This document shows, in pieces, positions 1 to 8,082 of a DNA stretch of 64,000 nucleotides. The stretch is from JAPPLB01 sp965218555 (lineage in GTDB: Bacteria; Acidobacteriota; Terriglobia; Bryobacterales; UBA6623): contig OZ244625.1 in the NCBI GenBank assembly GCA_965218555.1, positions 4,030,001 through 4,094,000 on the forward strand, read 5' to 3'. A program made the position numbers and the translations under genes. Numbering within the stretch: position 1 is the stretch's first letter; each line of letters opens with the position of its first letter. The notes beneath the pieces are model-generated. The model did not search any database. It saw nothing but the letters and a program-made list of their open reading frames with translations, and was not told the DNA's origin.

Positions 1-2
1 TG

Positions 3-821
3 CAGGCTTTGTTGGAGCAGTTCTCGGAGCAGGGATTCGTCGTGTTGCCGAGCTTCCTCTCGCGGCGACAGGTCTCTGTTCTGAACGAAGCGGTCGACGA
101 GTCGCTTGTCCGGTATCCGGAAGACTGGTGGCAATTGAGCGACTCTTTCCGCCAGGCTCCGAACGTTCTGCCGCGGACCGCTGCGTTTGACTTCACGATC
201 GAGCAGCAGCCCGTCCTCGATCTGGTCGCGGGATGGTATGGCGCGGACATCTCGTTTGAAGAGTTCTCGATACTGATCCGCGATCCGACCATGAACCTCG
301 ACGAGGCCAAGGGGTGGCACCGGGACATCACCCGCGACTATTCCCGGCGGGCCGAGATCGACACCGTTTCGCTGGTCTTTCTGCTCACCGACGTCGGCGA
401 GCAGGACCACTGCTTCAGCATCATCCCCGGCAGCCACGACCGCTGGCTGGACTTGCGGCCCAATGAACACCGGCCCGAGCAGGAGTTTGACATCATCGCC
501 TCGGCCGGCTCGGCGATTCTCTTTCACGCGCGATGCCTGCATTGCGGCAAACTCAAGCCGCGCAGCCGTCAGAGACGGAGTCTCCACATCTACTATTCCC
601 GCGCCGGGGGGCCGCGGACGTCCGAATGGACCGAGATTCCGGAGCGGCTTTACCGCAAGGCCGATCCCTCGTTGCCCCCGCGGCTCTATGCGAAGTGGAA
701 CCGGACGGATGTGTTCGACGGGACCGGCAAGAAGCCTCGCGACCTGCCGCCTGATTTGTCGATGGCCGCCATGCTGAAAGAGGTCCAGCGGCGCGCCCGT
801 GAAGAGACGGCGCGACAGTAG
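3..821 (+). CDS. Phytanoyl-CoA dioxygenase (PhyH) family protein, 5' end outside window
   Basis: Likely a non-haem Fe(II)/2-oxoglutarate oxygenase; the substrate cannot be told from sequence. The frame is open to the left edge, so the true start probably lies just upstream; a TTG at 9 is the first possible start inside. The opening residues FSEQGFVVLPSFLS match the usual PhyH N-terminus. The facial-triad candidates are H and D in GWHRDITRDY (around residue 105) and the later His in the LHCGKLKP stretch, followed by an arginine-rich RRSLHIYYSR segment where the 2-oxoglutarate-binding Arg normally sits. Length (about 270 residues) is normal for the family. It stands alone, and ends 70 bp before the promoter of the next gene. 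The family assignment is good, the biological role unknown. Confidence 0.8.
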   Translation, partial: QALLEQFSEQGFVVLPSFLSRRQVSVLNEAVDESLVRYPEDWWQLSDSFRQAPNVLPRTAAFDFTIEQQPVLDLVAGWYGADISFEEFSILIRDPTMNLDEAKGWHRDITRDYSRRAEIDTVSLVFLLTDVGEQDHCFSIIPGSHDRWLDLRPNEHRPEQEFDIIASAGSAILFHARCLHCGKLKPRSRQRRSLHIYYSRAGGPRTSEWTEIPERLYRKADPSLPPRLYAKWNRTDVFDGTGKKPRDLPPDLSMAAMLKEVQRRAREETARQ

Positions 822-893
822 TCTTGCCGCCGCCGGAAGAGAGGATCCGGGCCTTTTGTCCAGCCCCTTGGATTTTTCCACTCGCCCGATGCG

Positions 894-922
894 TTGACGC
901 GGCTTCCGGTCTTGAGCATAAT
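894..922 (+). promoter_or_regulatory. Sigma-70-like promoter of the TonB-receptor gene
   Basis: A -35 box TTGACG (894-899) and a -10 box CATAAT (917-922) are separated by exactly 17 bp, each one mismatch from consensus. The start codon is 167 or 185 bp further on, giving a long untranslated leader (about 930-1088) in which I recognise no known riboswitch. The inference is from base match only. Confidence 0.6.
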
Positions 923-1106
923 AGGGGCAGATTACGGGAGAGGTGCAGTTTCTTCCGCTCTCTTGAGTTTTGGGGGTAGCGTTCACAGGCCGCAAGGCTT
1001 GATAGCACTTGGGGGCAACGGTCTTTCCATTGGTTCGTTGAAAGATCCCGTACCCAGGCCATTGTTTTCACCGCTAGGAGCAGTCGAGATGACAGGAGTT
1101 TTCGGA

Positions 1107-4100
1107 ATGAAAAAAATTATGGCGTTGGTGGTTGTCGCGCTGTTTGCGACTTCGGTTCTGTATGCGCAGTTGGGCACACAGGGCTCGATTCTTGGGGTGG
1201 TCACCGATACGACCGGAGCCGTGGTGCCGGGTGTGAGCGTGGTCATCACCAATATTGAGACCGGTCAGGAGATCGAGACGCAGAGCAACGAGGTGGGCAT
1301 CTTCGAGGTGTTCGCGCTCAACCGCGGTTTTTACACGGTTCAGGCTTCGCTGGACGGCTTCAAGACATGGAACCTGGAACGAACGGAACTGTCGGTAGGC
1401 CAACGGCTTCGCGTGTCTCCCGTGCTGGAGGTGGGCGAAGTGGCCGAGCAGATCACGGTCGAGAGCGCGGGGGTCGAGCTGATCCAGACCGAGCAGAGCG
1501 CCGTGCAGGCCACCGTGGAAGCGAGGCAGATCGTCGACCTTCCCATCAACGGACGCAATCCCGCGCAGCTGGTCAACCTGGTGCCGGGCATGCGTTACAC
1601 CCGCAGGACCGGATTCGAGCGCGGCAACGAGGTGCAGGGCGTAGGCGTCCCGGTGGAAAACACGGAGTTCCAGATCGACGGTCTGAACGCCAACGCCGGC
1701 ATGGACGAACGCGGCATCACGATCCCGAATGTAGATACGATCGCCGAGTTCAGAGTCGAAACGAGCAGCTTCAGCGCCGAGAACGGGCGTCAGCCGATCC
1801 AGATGATCATGGCGACCAAATCGGGCACGAACGAGGTCCATGGCGCGTTATGGGAGTTCCTGCGCAACGAAAACCTCGATGCCCGCAACACTTATGCGCC
1901 GTCGATCCCCAAGCTGACCCAAAACCAGTTCGGCGGAACGGTCGGCGGGCCGATCGTTCGCAACCGAACCTTCTTCTTCTTCTCTACTGAGCAAAACCGG
2001 CAACGGCGGGAGCAACTCTTGAACAGAGCGTCCCCCCATCCGGACATGCTCCGGGGTGATTTTTCGAGTGTGGCGGCGATCACGAACCCGTACACGGGTG
2101 ACCCCTATCCGAACAACATGATTCCGATGTCGGAAGTTTCCGGGGCATCGGCCTTCTTCTTCGACCGGCTTCCCGTTCCCAATTCGCCGGGGAACCGTTT
2201 CCGAGTGGTGGCTCCGCGGCCCGATGACAGTTGGGAGTACATCAGCCGCGTCGACCACCAGTTTCACGACAGCCACCGGCTTTACGGACGCTGGATCGTC
2301 ACCAACAACGTCAACAATGCGCTGGGTTCTACACCCGATATTTACCGGCAGACCGACACGCGGCAGAACAATTTAGGATTGAACTACGCCTACACGATCA
2401 ATCCGACCAGCTTGCTGAACATGAGTTGGGGCTATACCCGGTCGCTGGCCGCCTTCACGAACCCCTGGGTCGGGGCCGAGGTCGGGAACCTGACCGAGCA
2501 GGCCGGAATCCGGGGCTATCCAACCGAGGGCCGCGACGAGCACGTCGGAATACCGACCGTCGGCATTACGGGCTACACGGGGTTCTACCCGCCCTGGGGA
2601 GGAAGAGGAAGGCTGTGGTTCGAGGCCTACAACGCGAAGGTCAACCTGAACCTGGTGCGCGGCCGGCACACCATCAGCATCGGCGCCGAGTACAACACCC
2701 GGAGCACCTACGGCAACCACGGGTCGTGTTGCGCGCGGGGCAACTTCAGTTTCAACGGGCAGTCCACGGGAGACGGCTTTGCCGATTACTTCCTGGGCTT
2801 GGCGTCGGTGGCTCGCCGCAACTATCCGATCCAGACGTTCGGCATGGCCGACTCGCCCTATACGGGGCTCTATTTCAACGACGCCTTCAAAGTCACCAAC
2901 AAGCTCACCATCAACCTCGGTCTGCGCCACGACCACTGGTATGAGAAGGCCGCCATCCGGGGCAACCATGCAACATTCGATCTCAACTCAGGTTTTGCGG
3001 TGGCCGGCGAAGACACCAACGGCAACGTCGACCTGACCTCTCAGCCCGTGGCCCCGGCCTTGGCGAAGTTCACCGAAGGACTCTGGAAGCCGGCGTCCGA
3101 GTTGGGCATTCCCCGAGGTCTTTTCAAGCCGGACAGCGTTTTCTCGCCGCGGGTCGGCCTCGCGTACCGCCCGTTGGGATCCAGCGACGTTGTGGTTCGA
3201 GTCGGCTACGGCATCTTTCCGATGCAGTTCACGGGGAACCGGAGCGCTTCAGCGATTATCGGGCCGCCGTATTGGAACTTCGAGGTTGCGGGGTTTAACC
3301 CGGCCGAAAATCAAAGATGGGAGACGGCGTTTCCGGACGACCCGAATTCATTTCTCGGCATCAGCGTAGCCGCTCCCAAGTGGGATCTCAGGGCTCAACA
3401 GACGCATGAGTGGAACACCTCGGTGCAGTTCGCCATGCCCGCCCAATCGGCGCTCACGCTGTCGTATGTCGGCAACTACACCACCCAGGCTCACACCGGC
3501 GGTTCCGAGCAGTTCAACTTCTCGCCGCCCGGCCAGTACGACGACCTGCAAGCCGCCAAGCCCTACCCGGCCTTCGGCAATATTCAGATGGTGAACAACT
3601 ACGGCCACACCTGGTACAACGCCGCTCACGTCAAGTGGGAACGCCGCTTCACGGACGGCTGGCTGTTCACCCTGGCCTACGCCGCGGGGAGGTACATGGA
3701 GCAGCTTAGGCGTGAGCCCTACGCGCCCGATGCGTACAACCGGGGGAGAAACGGTCAGGACCGAACGCACATCATGACCTTCAACAGCGTGTACGAGTTG
3801 CCGTTGGGCCGCGGCCGCAAGTTGCTGCCGGACGCGAACCCGGTCGTCGACGCCATTCTGGGAGGGTGGCAGGTCAGCGGCATTTACCGCTTCTGGTCCG
3901 GATCTCCGCTCAGTATCAACGTTCCCGGCGCGACGCTCGGCAATGGGCGCGGCACTCGCGCCGACCTGGTGGGCGACCCGAACATTTCGAACCCGAACCC
4001 AGGGGGCTGGTTCAACACGGCTGCGTTCGCAGCGCCGGCGCAATATTCGTTCGGTAACTCGACGATAGGACTCATGGACGGACCCGGCCAGCACGTGATC

Positions 4101-4295
4101 GACACCGGTCTGATGAAGAACTTCTACATCACCGAAGGCAAGTACGTCCAGTTTCGGTGGGAGATGTTCAACATGCCCAACCACGTCAACTACAACAACC
4201 CCAACACGACTTTTGGTCTGGCCAACCAAACGGGACGCATTTTTTCGGCCGGACCTGCAAGGGTCATGCAGTTCGGCCTGAAGTTCATCTACTAG
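1107..4295 (+). CDS. TonB-dependent receptor with N-terminal carboxypeptidase-regulatory-like domain (Oar-like)
   Basis: Outer-membrane receptor of the very large acidobacterial type, about 1062 residues. From the chosen ATG it begins with a signal peptide MKKIMALVVVALFATSVLYA. A carboxypeptidase-regulatory/CnaB-like beta-sandwich follows (about residues 25-110, GSILGVVTDTTGAVVPGVSV), then a plug-like domain with VDLPINGRNPAQLV and TKSGTNEVHGALWEF, and then a long beta-barrel ending in an aromatic residue (LKFIY), as outer-membrane barrels do. Two in-frame ATGs, at 1089 and 1107, each have AGGAG exactly 8 bases upstream; 1107 is preferred because it gives the clean signal peptide. The ligand is unknown; relatives are abundant in Acidobacteriota and are often assumed to import polymers or siderophores. 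It is monocistronic, with its own promoter and terminator. Confidence 0.88.
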   Translation: MKKIMALVVVALFATSVLYAQLGTQGSILGVVTDTTGAVVPGVSVVITNIETGQEIETQSNEVGIFEVFALNRGFYTVQASLDGFKTWNLERTELSVGQRLRVSPVLEVGEVAEQITVESAGVELIQTEQSAVQATVEARQIVDLPINGRNPAQLVNLVPGMRYTRRTGFERGNEVQGVGVPVENTEFQIDGLNANAGMDERGITIPNVDTIAEFRVETSSFSAENGRQPIQMIMATKSGTNEVHGALWEFLRNENLDARNTYAPSIPKLTQNQFGGTVGGPIVRNRTFFFFSTEQNRQRREQLLNRASPHPDMLRGDFSSVAAITNPYTGDPYPNNMIPMSEVSGASAFFFDRLPVPNSPGNRFRVVAPRPDDSWEYISRVDHQFHDSHRLYGRWIVTNNVNNALGSTPDIYRQTDTRQNNLGLNYAYTINPTSLLNMSWGYTRSLAAFTNPWVGAEVGNLTEQAGIRGYPTEGRDEHVGIPTVGITGYTGFYPPWGGRGRLWFEAYNAKVNLNLVRGRHTISIGAEYNTRSTYGNHGSCCARGNFSFNGQSTGDGFADYFLGLASVARRNYPIQTFGMADSPYTGLYFNDAFKVTNKLTINLGLRHDHWYEKAAIRGNHATFDLNSGFAVAGEDTNGNVDLTSQPVAPALAKFTEGLWKPASELGIPRGLFKPDSVFSPRVGLAYRPLGSSDVVVRVGYGIFPMQFTGNRSASAIIGPPYWNFEVAGFNPAENQRWETAFPDDPNSFLGISVAAPKWDLRAQQTHEWNTSVQFAMPAQSALTLSYVGNYTTQAHTGGSEQFNFSPPGQYDDLQAAKPYPAFGNIQMVNNYGHTWYNAAHVKWERRFTDGWLFTLAYAAGRYMEQLRREPYAPDAYNRGRNGQDRTHIMTFNSVYELPLGRGRKLLPDANPVVDAILGGWQVSGIYRFWSGSPLSINVPGATLGNGRGTRADLVGDPNISNPNPGGWFNTAAFAAPAQYSFGNSTIGLMDGPGQHVIDTGLMKNFYITEGKYVQFRWEMFNMPNHVNYNNPNTTFGLANQTGRIFSAGPARVMQFGLKFIY

Positions 4296-4328
4296 TCGTC
4301 CGGCCCGCAAGAGGCTGACAGGCTTCGA

Positions 4329-4357
4329 AACCCGCCGGGGAAACCCGGCGGGTTTTT
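4329..4357 (+). terminator. Rho-independent terminator after the TonB receptor
   Basis: A perfect GC-rich stem, CCCGCCGGG (4331-4339) pairing with CCCGGCGGG (4344-4352), with a GAAA loop, followed by TTTTT (4353-4357). It lies 35 bp after the stop codon. Confidence 0.85.
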
Positions 4358-4424
4358 CCATGCGGCGGCGCGGGAAGAGCCGGGAGGCTGCATCGGCCGG
4401 ACCAGCGCCGGGCTATGATGCTAA

Positions 4425-4600
4425 CCTGCATTTCTCACCACCTGACGGGGGAAGCACGCGATAAGGCCGCCATGACTTTGTTGCGCTTGCTTGCCGTGCT
4501 CGATGTAGGGTCAAGTACACCTCCGCGCGCCAAGCGGCGCACGCCTCGTCCTGACGGCCCTCTCACGCACTTCGACTCGCCACGCGGTGAGATATGCAGG
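4425..4600. repeat. TIR-bounded dispersed repeat, family A copy 1 (176 bp)
   Basis: Bounded by 15-bp inverted repeats with one mismatch: CCTGCATTTCTCACC at 4425-4439 and its complement at 4586-4600. The interior closely matches a second copy at 49769-49925, including the stretch CACCTGACGGGGGAAGCACG. It has no convincing coding capacity. It sits directly in front of the Sel1 gene, ending 17 bp before its ATG, so it forms that gene's leader. It is MITE-like by structure; no target-site duplication was obvious. Confidence 0.65.
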
Positions 4601-4617
4601 CTAAAGCATCAGGCTTC

Positions 4618-6336
4618 ATGACCATTCCGCGGAGCTTCGTATTCGTGGCGGGCCTCGCCGCTCTGAGCGTCCCACTGCTTGCCGGGGCGGACCTCAAAGC
4701 GGGCCTCGATGCCTACAACAACGGAAACTACCAGCGCGCGGCCGCGGAGTTTCGGCCCCTGGCGGATGCCGGTGACGCCGTCGCTCAGTACAGCATGGGC
4801 AAGCTGTACGCGGAAGGCCGCGGCGTGCCCAGGGATCTCGAGCAATCCGCGGCCTGGCATCGGAAAGCCGCCGAGCAGGGGTACGCCCTCGCTCAGTTCA
4901 GTCTCGGCCGAATGTACGAGGCCGGTCAGGGTGTCGCGCCGGACGCGGCGAAGGCGGCCCACTGGTACCGCAAGGCGGCGGAGCAGGGGCGCTCGTACGC
5001 TCAATTCCACCTGGGTCTTCTGTACGAGGCGGGGCGCGGCGTCGCCCGGGACTACGACCAGGCCGGTCACTGGTACCGCGCCGCCGCCGAGCAGAGCTAT
5101 CCTCCCGCGCAGTTCAAGCTCGGGGAGGCCTACCACCGCGGCCGCGGGGTTGAACGTGACGACGCGCAGGCGGTCAGGTGGTACCGCCTCGCCGCCGAGC
5201 AAGGCCTGGCCGACGCCCAGTTTCTGATCGGCCTCGCCCATCTGGAGGGCAGGGGCGTCGACAAGAGCGACCAGTTGGCCGCCCGGTGGTTCCGCGCGGC
5301 CGCCGATCAGGGGTTGCCCCGCGCTCAATACCAGCTCGCCCTTCTCTACGGCGACGGACGGGGAGTGCCCCAGGACTACGCCGAGGCGGCCCGACTGCTC
5401 GAGAACCCGGCCCGCGGCGGCAACCCGGACGCAATGTATCGCCTCGGCACGATGTACGCACAGGGCCAGGGCGTCGAGAGAAACGAGGCTCGGGCCGTGG
5501 CTCTCTACCGCGAAGCCGCCGCGAAGGGTTCCGTCGAAGCGCAATTCAATCTCGGCACCGTGTACTTCCAAGGCCGGGGCGTGGAGCGGGACCTGCAAAC
5601 CGCCGCCGGGTGGTATTCGAAGGCCGCCGAGCGCGGTGATCCCAAGGCGCAACAAACTCTGGCCATGCTGTACCAGCGCGGCCATGGAGTGCCGCGGGAC
5701 GAGGGGGAGGCCGCTTTCTGGTCGGGCCGGACCGCCGAGGCGCGCCGCATGTATCCCCAAGCGCTCGACTCCTACCGCACGGGGGCCGGCCTCGGGAACG
5801 CCAAGTCCCAGTTCCGGCTCGGCCGCATGTACTTCAACGGTGTTGGGGTCGATCAGGATCGCGCGCAGGGCGCCGCGTGGTATCGCAAAGCCGCGGAAGG
5901 CGGGGTCGCCGAAGCTCAAACCGGGCTGGGCGTCCTGCATGAACGCGGTGAAGTCGTCGAGCAGAGTTTCTCCCAGGCGGTCGCGTGGTACCGCAAGGCC
6001 GCCGCCCAGCAACAGCCCGAGGCTCTCCACAACCTTGGAGCCGCGTACGAAAACGGCCGCGGGCTTCCGGCCGACGCCGCCCAAGCGGCGCGCTGGTATG
6101 AGAAAGCGGCCCGGCTTGGTGTCGCGCAAGCGCAGGTCGCGCTGGCCGGCCTGTACCGTCAGGGCAGGGGTGTCCCGCGGGACGAGGTTCGCGCGCACGC
6201 CTGGCTCCAGCTCGCCGTGCGGAACGACCATACCGAGGCGCGCAAGCAACTGGACGCTCTCCGCCTGTCGCCCGAACAGGTCCGTCAGGCAACCCGGCTC
6301 ACTCGGCAATGGGCGCAAGCGGAGCCGGCAAAATAG
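4618..6336 (+). CDS. Secreted Sel1-like repeat (SLR) protein
   Basis: About 572 residues. ATG 4618 opens a signal peptide (MTIPRSFVFVAGLAALSVPLLAGA). After it come about 13 consecutive Sel1-like repeats of 36 residues with the pattern AQFxLGxxYxxGxGVxxDxxxAxxWYRKAAEQ split over each unit; one unit near residue 380 is extended. SLR solenoids mediate protein-protein interactions, and no catalytic domain is visible. The start at 4618 is preferred over an in-frame ATG at 4594, which lies inside the TIR-bounded repeat. It is convergent with the next gene; the two stops are only 3 bp apart. The partner is unknown. Confidence 0.85.
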   Translation: MTIPRSFVFVAGLAALSVPLLAGADLKAGLDAYNNGNYQRAAAEFRPLADAGDAVAQYSMGKLYAEGRGVPRDLEQSAAWHRKAAEQGYALAQFSLGRMYEAGQGVAPDAAKAAHWYRKAAEQGRSYAQFHLGLLYEAGRGVARDYDQAGHWYRAAAEQSYPPAQFKLGEAYHRGRGVERDDAQAVRWYRLAAEQGLADAQFLIGLAHLEGRGVDKSDQLAARWFRAAADQGLPRAQYQLALLYGDGRGVPQDYAEAARLLENPARGGNPDAMYRLGTMYAQGQGVERNEARAVALYREAAAKGSVEAQFNLGTVYFQGRGVERDLQTAAGWYSKAAERGDPKAQQTLAMLYQRGHGVPRDEGEAAFWSGRTAEARRMYPQALDSYRTGAGLGNAKSQFRLGRMYFNGVGVDQDRAQGAAWYRKAAEGGVAEAQTGLGVLHERGEVVEQSFSQAVAWYRKAAAQQQPEALHNLGAAYENGRGLPADAAQAARWYEKAARLGVAQAQVALAGLYRQGRGVPRDEVRAHAWLQLAVRNDHTEARKQLDALRLSPEQVRQATRLTRQWAQAEPAK

Positions 6337-6339
6337 CCC

Positions 6340-8028
6340 TTATTCCCCGGCGGCTCCTTCGCCTTCTTGCAGCGTGTGATAACGGCCGGTCTCGCGAGCC
6401 GGGAACGTTTCGGCAAGGCCACTCGGCCAGCGGACTTCGACGGCGTCGATCTTTTCCGCCCGACCGAGCCCGAAATGCACGCGGAGGTCATTGTGGGAAA
6501 GATAGCTGCCTCCGCTGCGCACTTCGCGTGTCTGCCGCATCTCTCCCACGGAGAGGGTGATGCGGGCGCCGATCCCATCGCGGTTGCTTTTCGTTCCGAC
6601 GAGCCGGAAACCGATCCAGTGGTGGCCGGGCGCCGTATCGTTGCGCAGCAGAGACGGCGGCTCGTTCATGTTCACCACGAGAACGTCGATGTCGCCGTCG
6701 TTGTCGTAGTCGGCAAAGGCGGCGCCTCGGCTGGACTTCCTGTCGATGAGCGGTCCTGCGATGTCGCTGGTCAGCTCCTGAAAACGACCGTCTCCGAGGC
6801 TGCGATAGACCTGGCGCGGCTCGTGATACTTGGATTCGACGTCGAAGGCGTCGATCTCGGGATATACATGTCCGTTGGCAATGAAAAGATCGAGGAAACC
6901 GTCGTTGTCGATATCGACAAACGAAGTTCCCCAGCCCAGATAGGCCATCGACGAGGAGCCGAGTCCCGCGGGAAACGTCACGTCCGTAAAAAACGCCGAG
7001 CCGTCGTTCCGGTAAAGGACATTCGAGTCCTGCGAGAAATTCGTAATGAAGAGATCCAGTGAACCGTCGTTGTTGTAATCGCCGACGGCGACACCCATGC
7101 TGGCCTGCTCGGTGCCGGCGGCATTCAGAGCGACGCCGGCAAAGAGGCCTTCCTCACTGAAGGTTCCGTCCTTGCGGTTCGCGAAAAGAAAACTTGGCTT
7201 CGAGTCGTTCGCCACATAGATCTCCGGGTAGCGGTCGTTATTCAGGTCCGTGAACACGACACCGAATCCATAGAAAGCCGGCTGCGCTACGCCGGCGCTC
7301 TTCGTAACGTTGCTGAAAGTTCCGTCGCCATTGTTACGGTAGAGGATATCGGGTTCGCCGGCCAGCCCGCGAGGGCCGCACAGGACATCCCTGCCCATGT
7401 ACTTGCAAAGCTCGTTGGCTCCGCGCTTGGGGACGGTTTTCAGGTTGAACCGCAAGTAGTTCGCGACGTATAGATCGACGTCGCCGTCGAGGTCGTAGTC
7501 GCCGAAAGCACAGTTCGTCGCCCAGGCGGGATTGGCGACACCGGTTTGATCGGTGACATCGACGAACGCACCGGCGCCATTGTTCTTATAGAGAACGTCG
7601 GAGCCATAGGCAGTGAGATATACGTCCTGGTGTCCGTCGTTGTCGTAGTCCGCGACACAGGCCCCCATGCCCCAACCACTACGGCTCAGCTTGCCGTCCG
7701 CGGTCACGTCGCGGAACGTCCCATCCCCGTCGTTGCGGTACAGAACGGCCATCGGATCTCCGCCGGTAGCCATATTGTCAAGAGTCGAGCCATTGACGAC
7801 GAGCAGATCCATGTCGTCATCGCTGTCGTAGTCGAAGAAGGCCGCGCCATTGCCATTGATCTCGATAATGTAGTCCTTCGTCTCTTTGCCGCCGCAAACG
7901 TTCGCCACCGTCACGCCGGCCGCCGTTGCAGCTTCCGTAAAGCGAATCCGCGGCTTCTCCTGCGCCGATAGCGCGGGAGCCAGGCATGCGAAGACGATCA
8001 ACAGCGGTGAGCGAAGGGCGAGCTTCAT
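6340..8028 (-). CDS. FG-GAP/VCBS repeat protein with ASPIC/UnbV domain (CRTAC1-like)
   Basis: A secreted beta-propeller-like protein of about 562 residues. The ATG at 8028 gives the signal peptide MKLALRSPLLIVFACLAPALSA. The body is a series of FG-GAP/VCBS calcium-binding repeats (FFDYDSDDDMDLLVV, VADYDNDGHQDVYL, FGDYDLDGDVDLYVANY, VFTDLNNDRYPEIYVAND, VGDYNNDGSLDLFITN, FVDIDNDGFLDLFIANG, FADYDNDGDIDVLVVN). The C-terminus (about 480-555) is an ASPIC/UnbV domain with NRDGIGARITLSVG and VEVRWPSG. Such proteins are very common in Bryobacterales and Planctomycetes, often next to TPR genes as here: a TPR gene diverges 54 bp away. The function in bacteria is unknown. Confidence 0.88.
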   Translation of the reverse strand: MKLALRSPLLIVFACLAPALSAQEKPRIRFTEAATAAGVTVANVCGGKETKDYIIEINGNGAAFFDYDSDDDMDLLVVNGSTLDNMATGGDPMAVLYRNDGDGTFRDVTADGKLSRSGWGMGACVADYDNDGHQDVYLTAYGSDVLYKNNGAGAFVDVTDQTGVANPAWATNCAFGDYDLDGDVDLYVANYLRFNLKTVPKRGANELCKYMGRDVLCGPRGLAGEPDILYRNNGDGTFSNVTKSAGVAQPAFYGFGVVFTDLNNDRYPEIYVANDSKPSFLFANRKDGTFSEEGLFAGVALNAAGTEQASMGVAVGDYNNDGSLDLFITNFSQDSNVLYRNDGSAFFTDVTFPAGLGSSSMAYLGWGTSFVDIDNDGFLDLFIANGHVYPEIDAFDVESKYHEPRQVYRSLGDGRFQELTSDIAGPLIDRKSSRGAAFADYDNDGDIDVLVVNMNEPPSLLRNDTAPGHHWIGFRLVGTKSNRDGIGARITLSVGEMRQTREVRSGGSYLSHNDLRVHFGLGRAEKIDAVEVRWPSGLAETFPARETGRYHTLQEGEGAAGE

Positions 8029-8082
8029 GGCGTTCGGAGCGCCGGCGGCGACTGCAACCACTTCCTAGCAGCATAAGCAATA

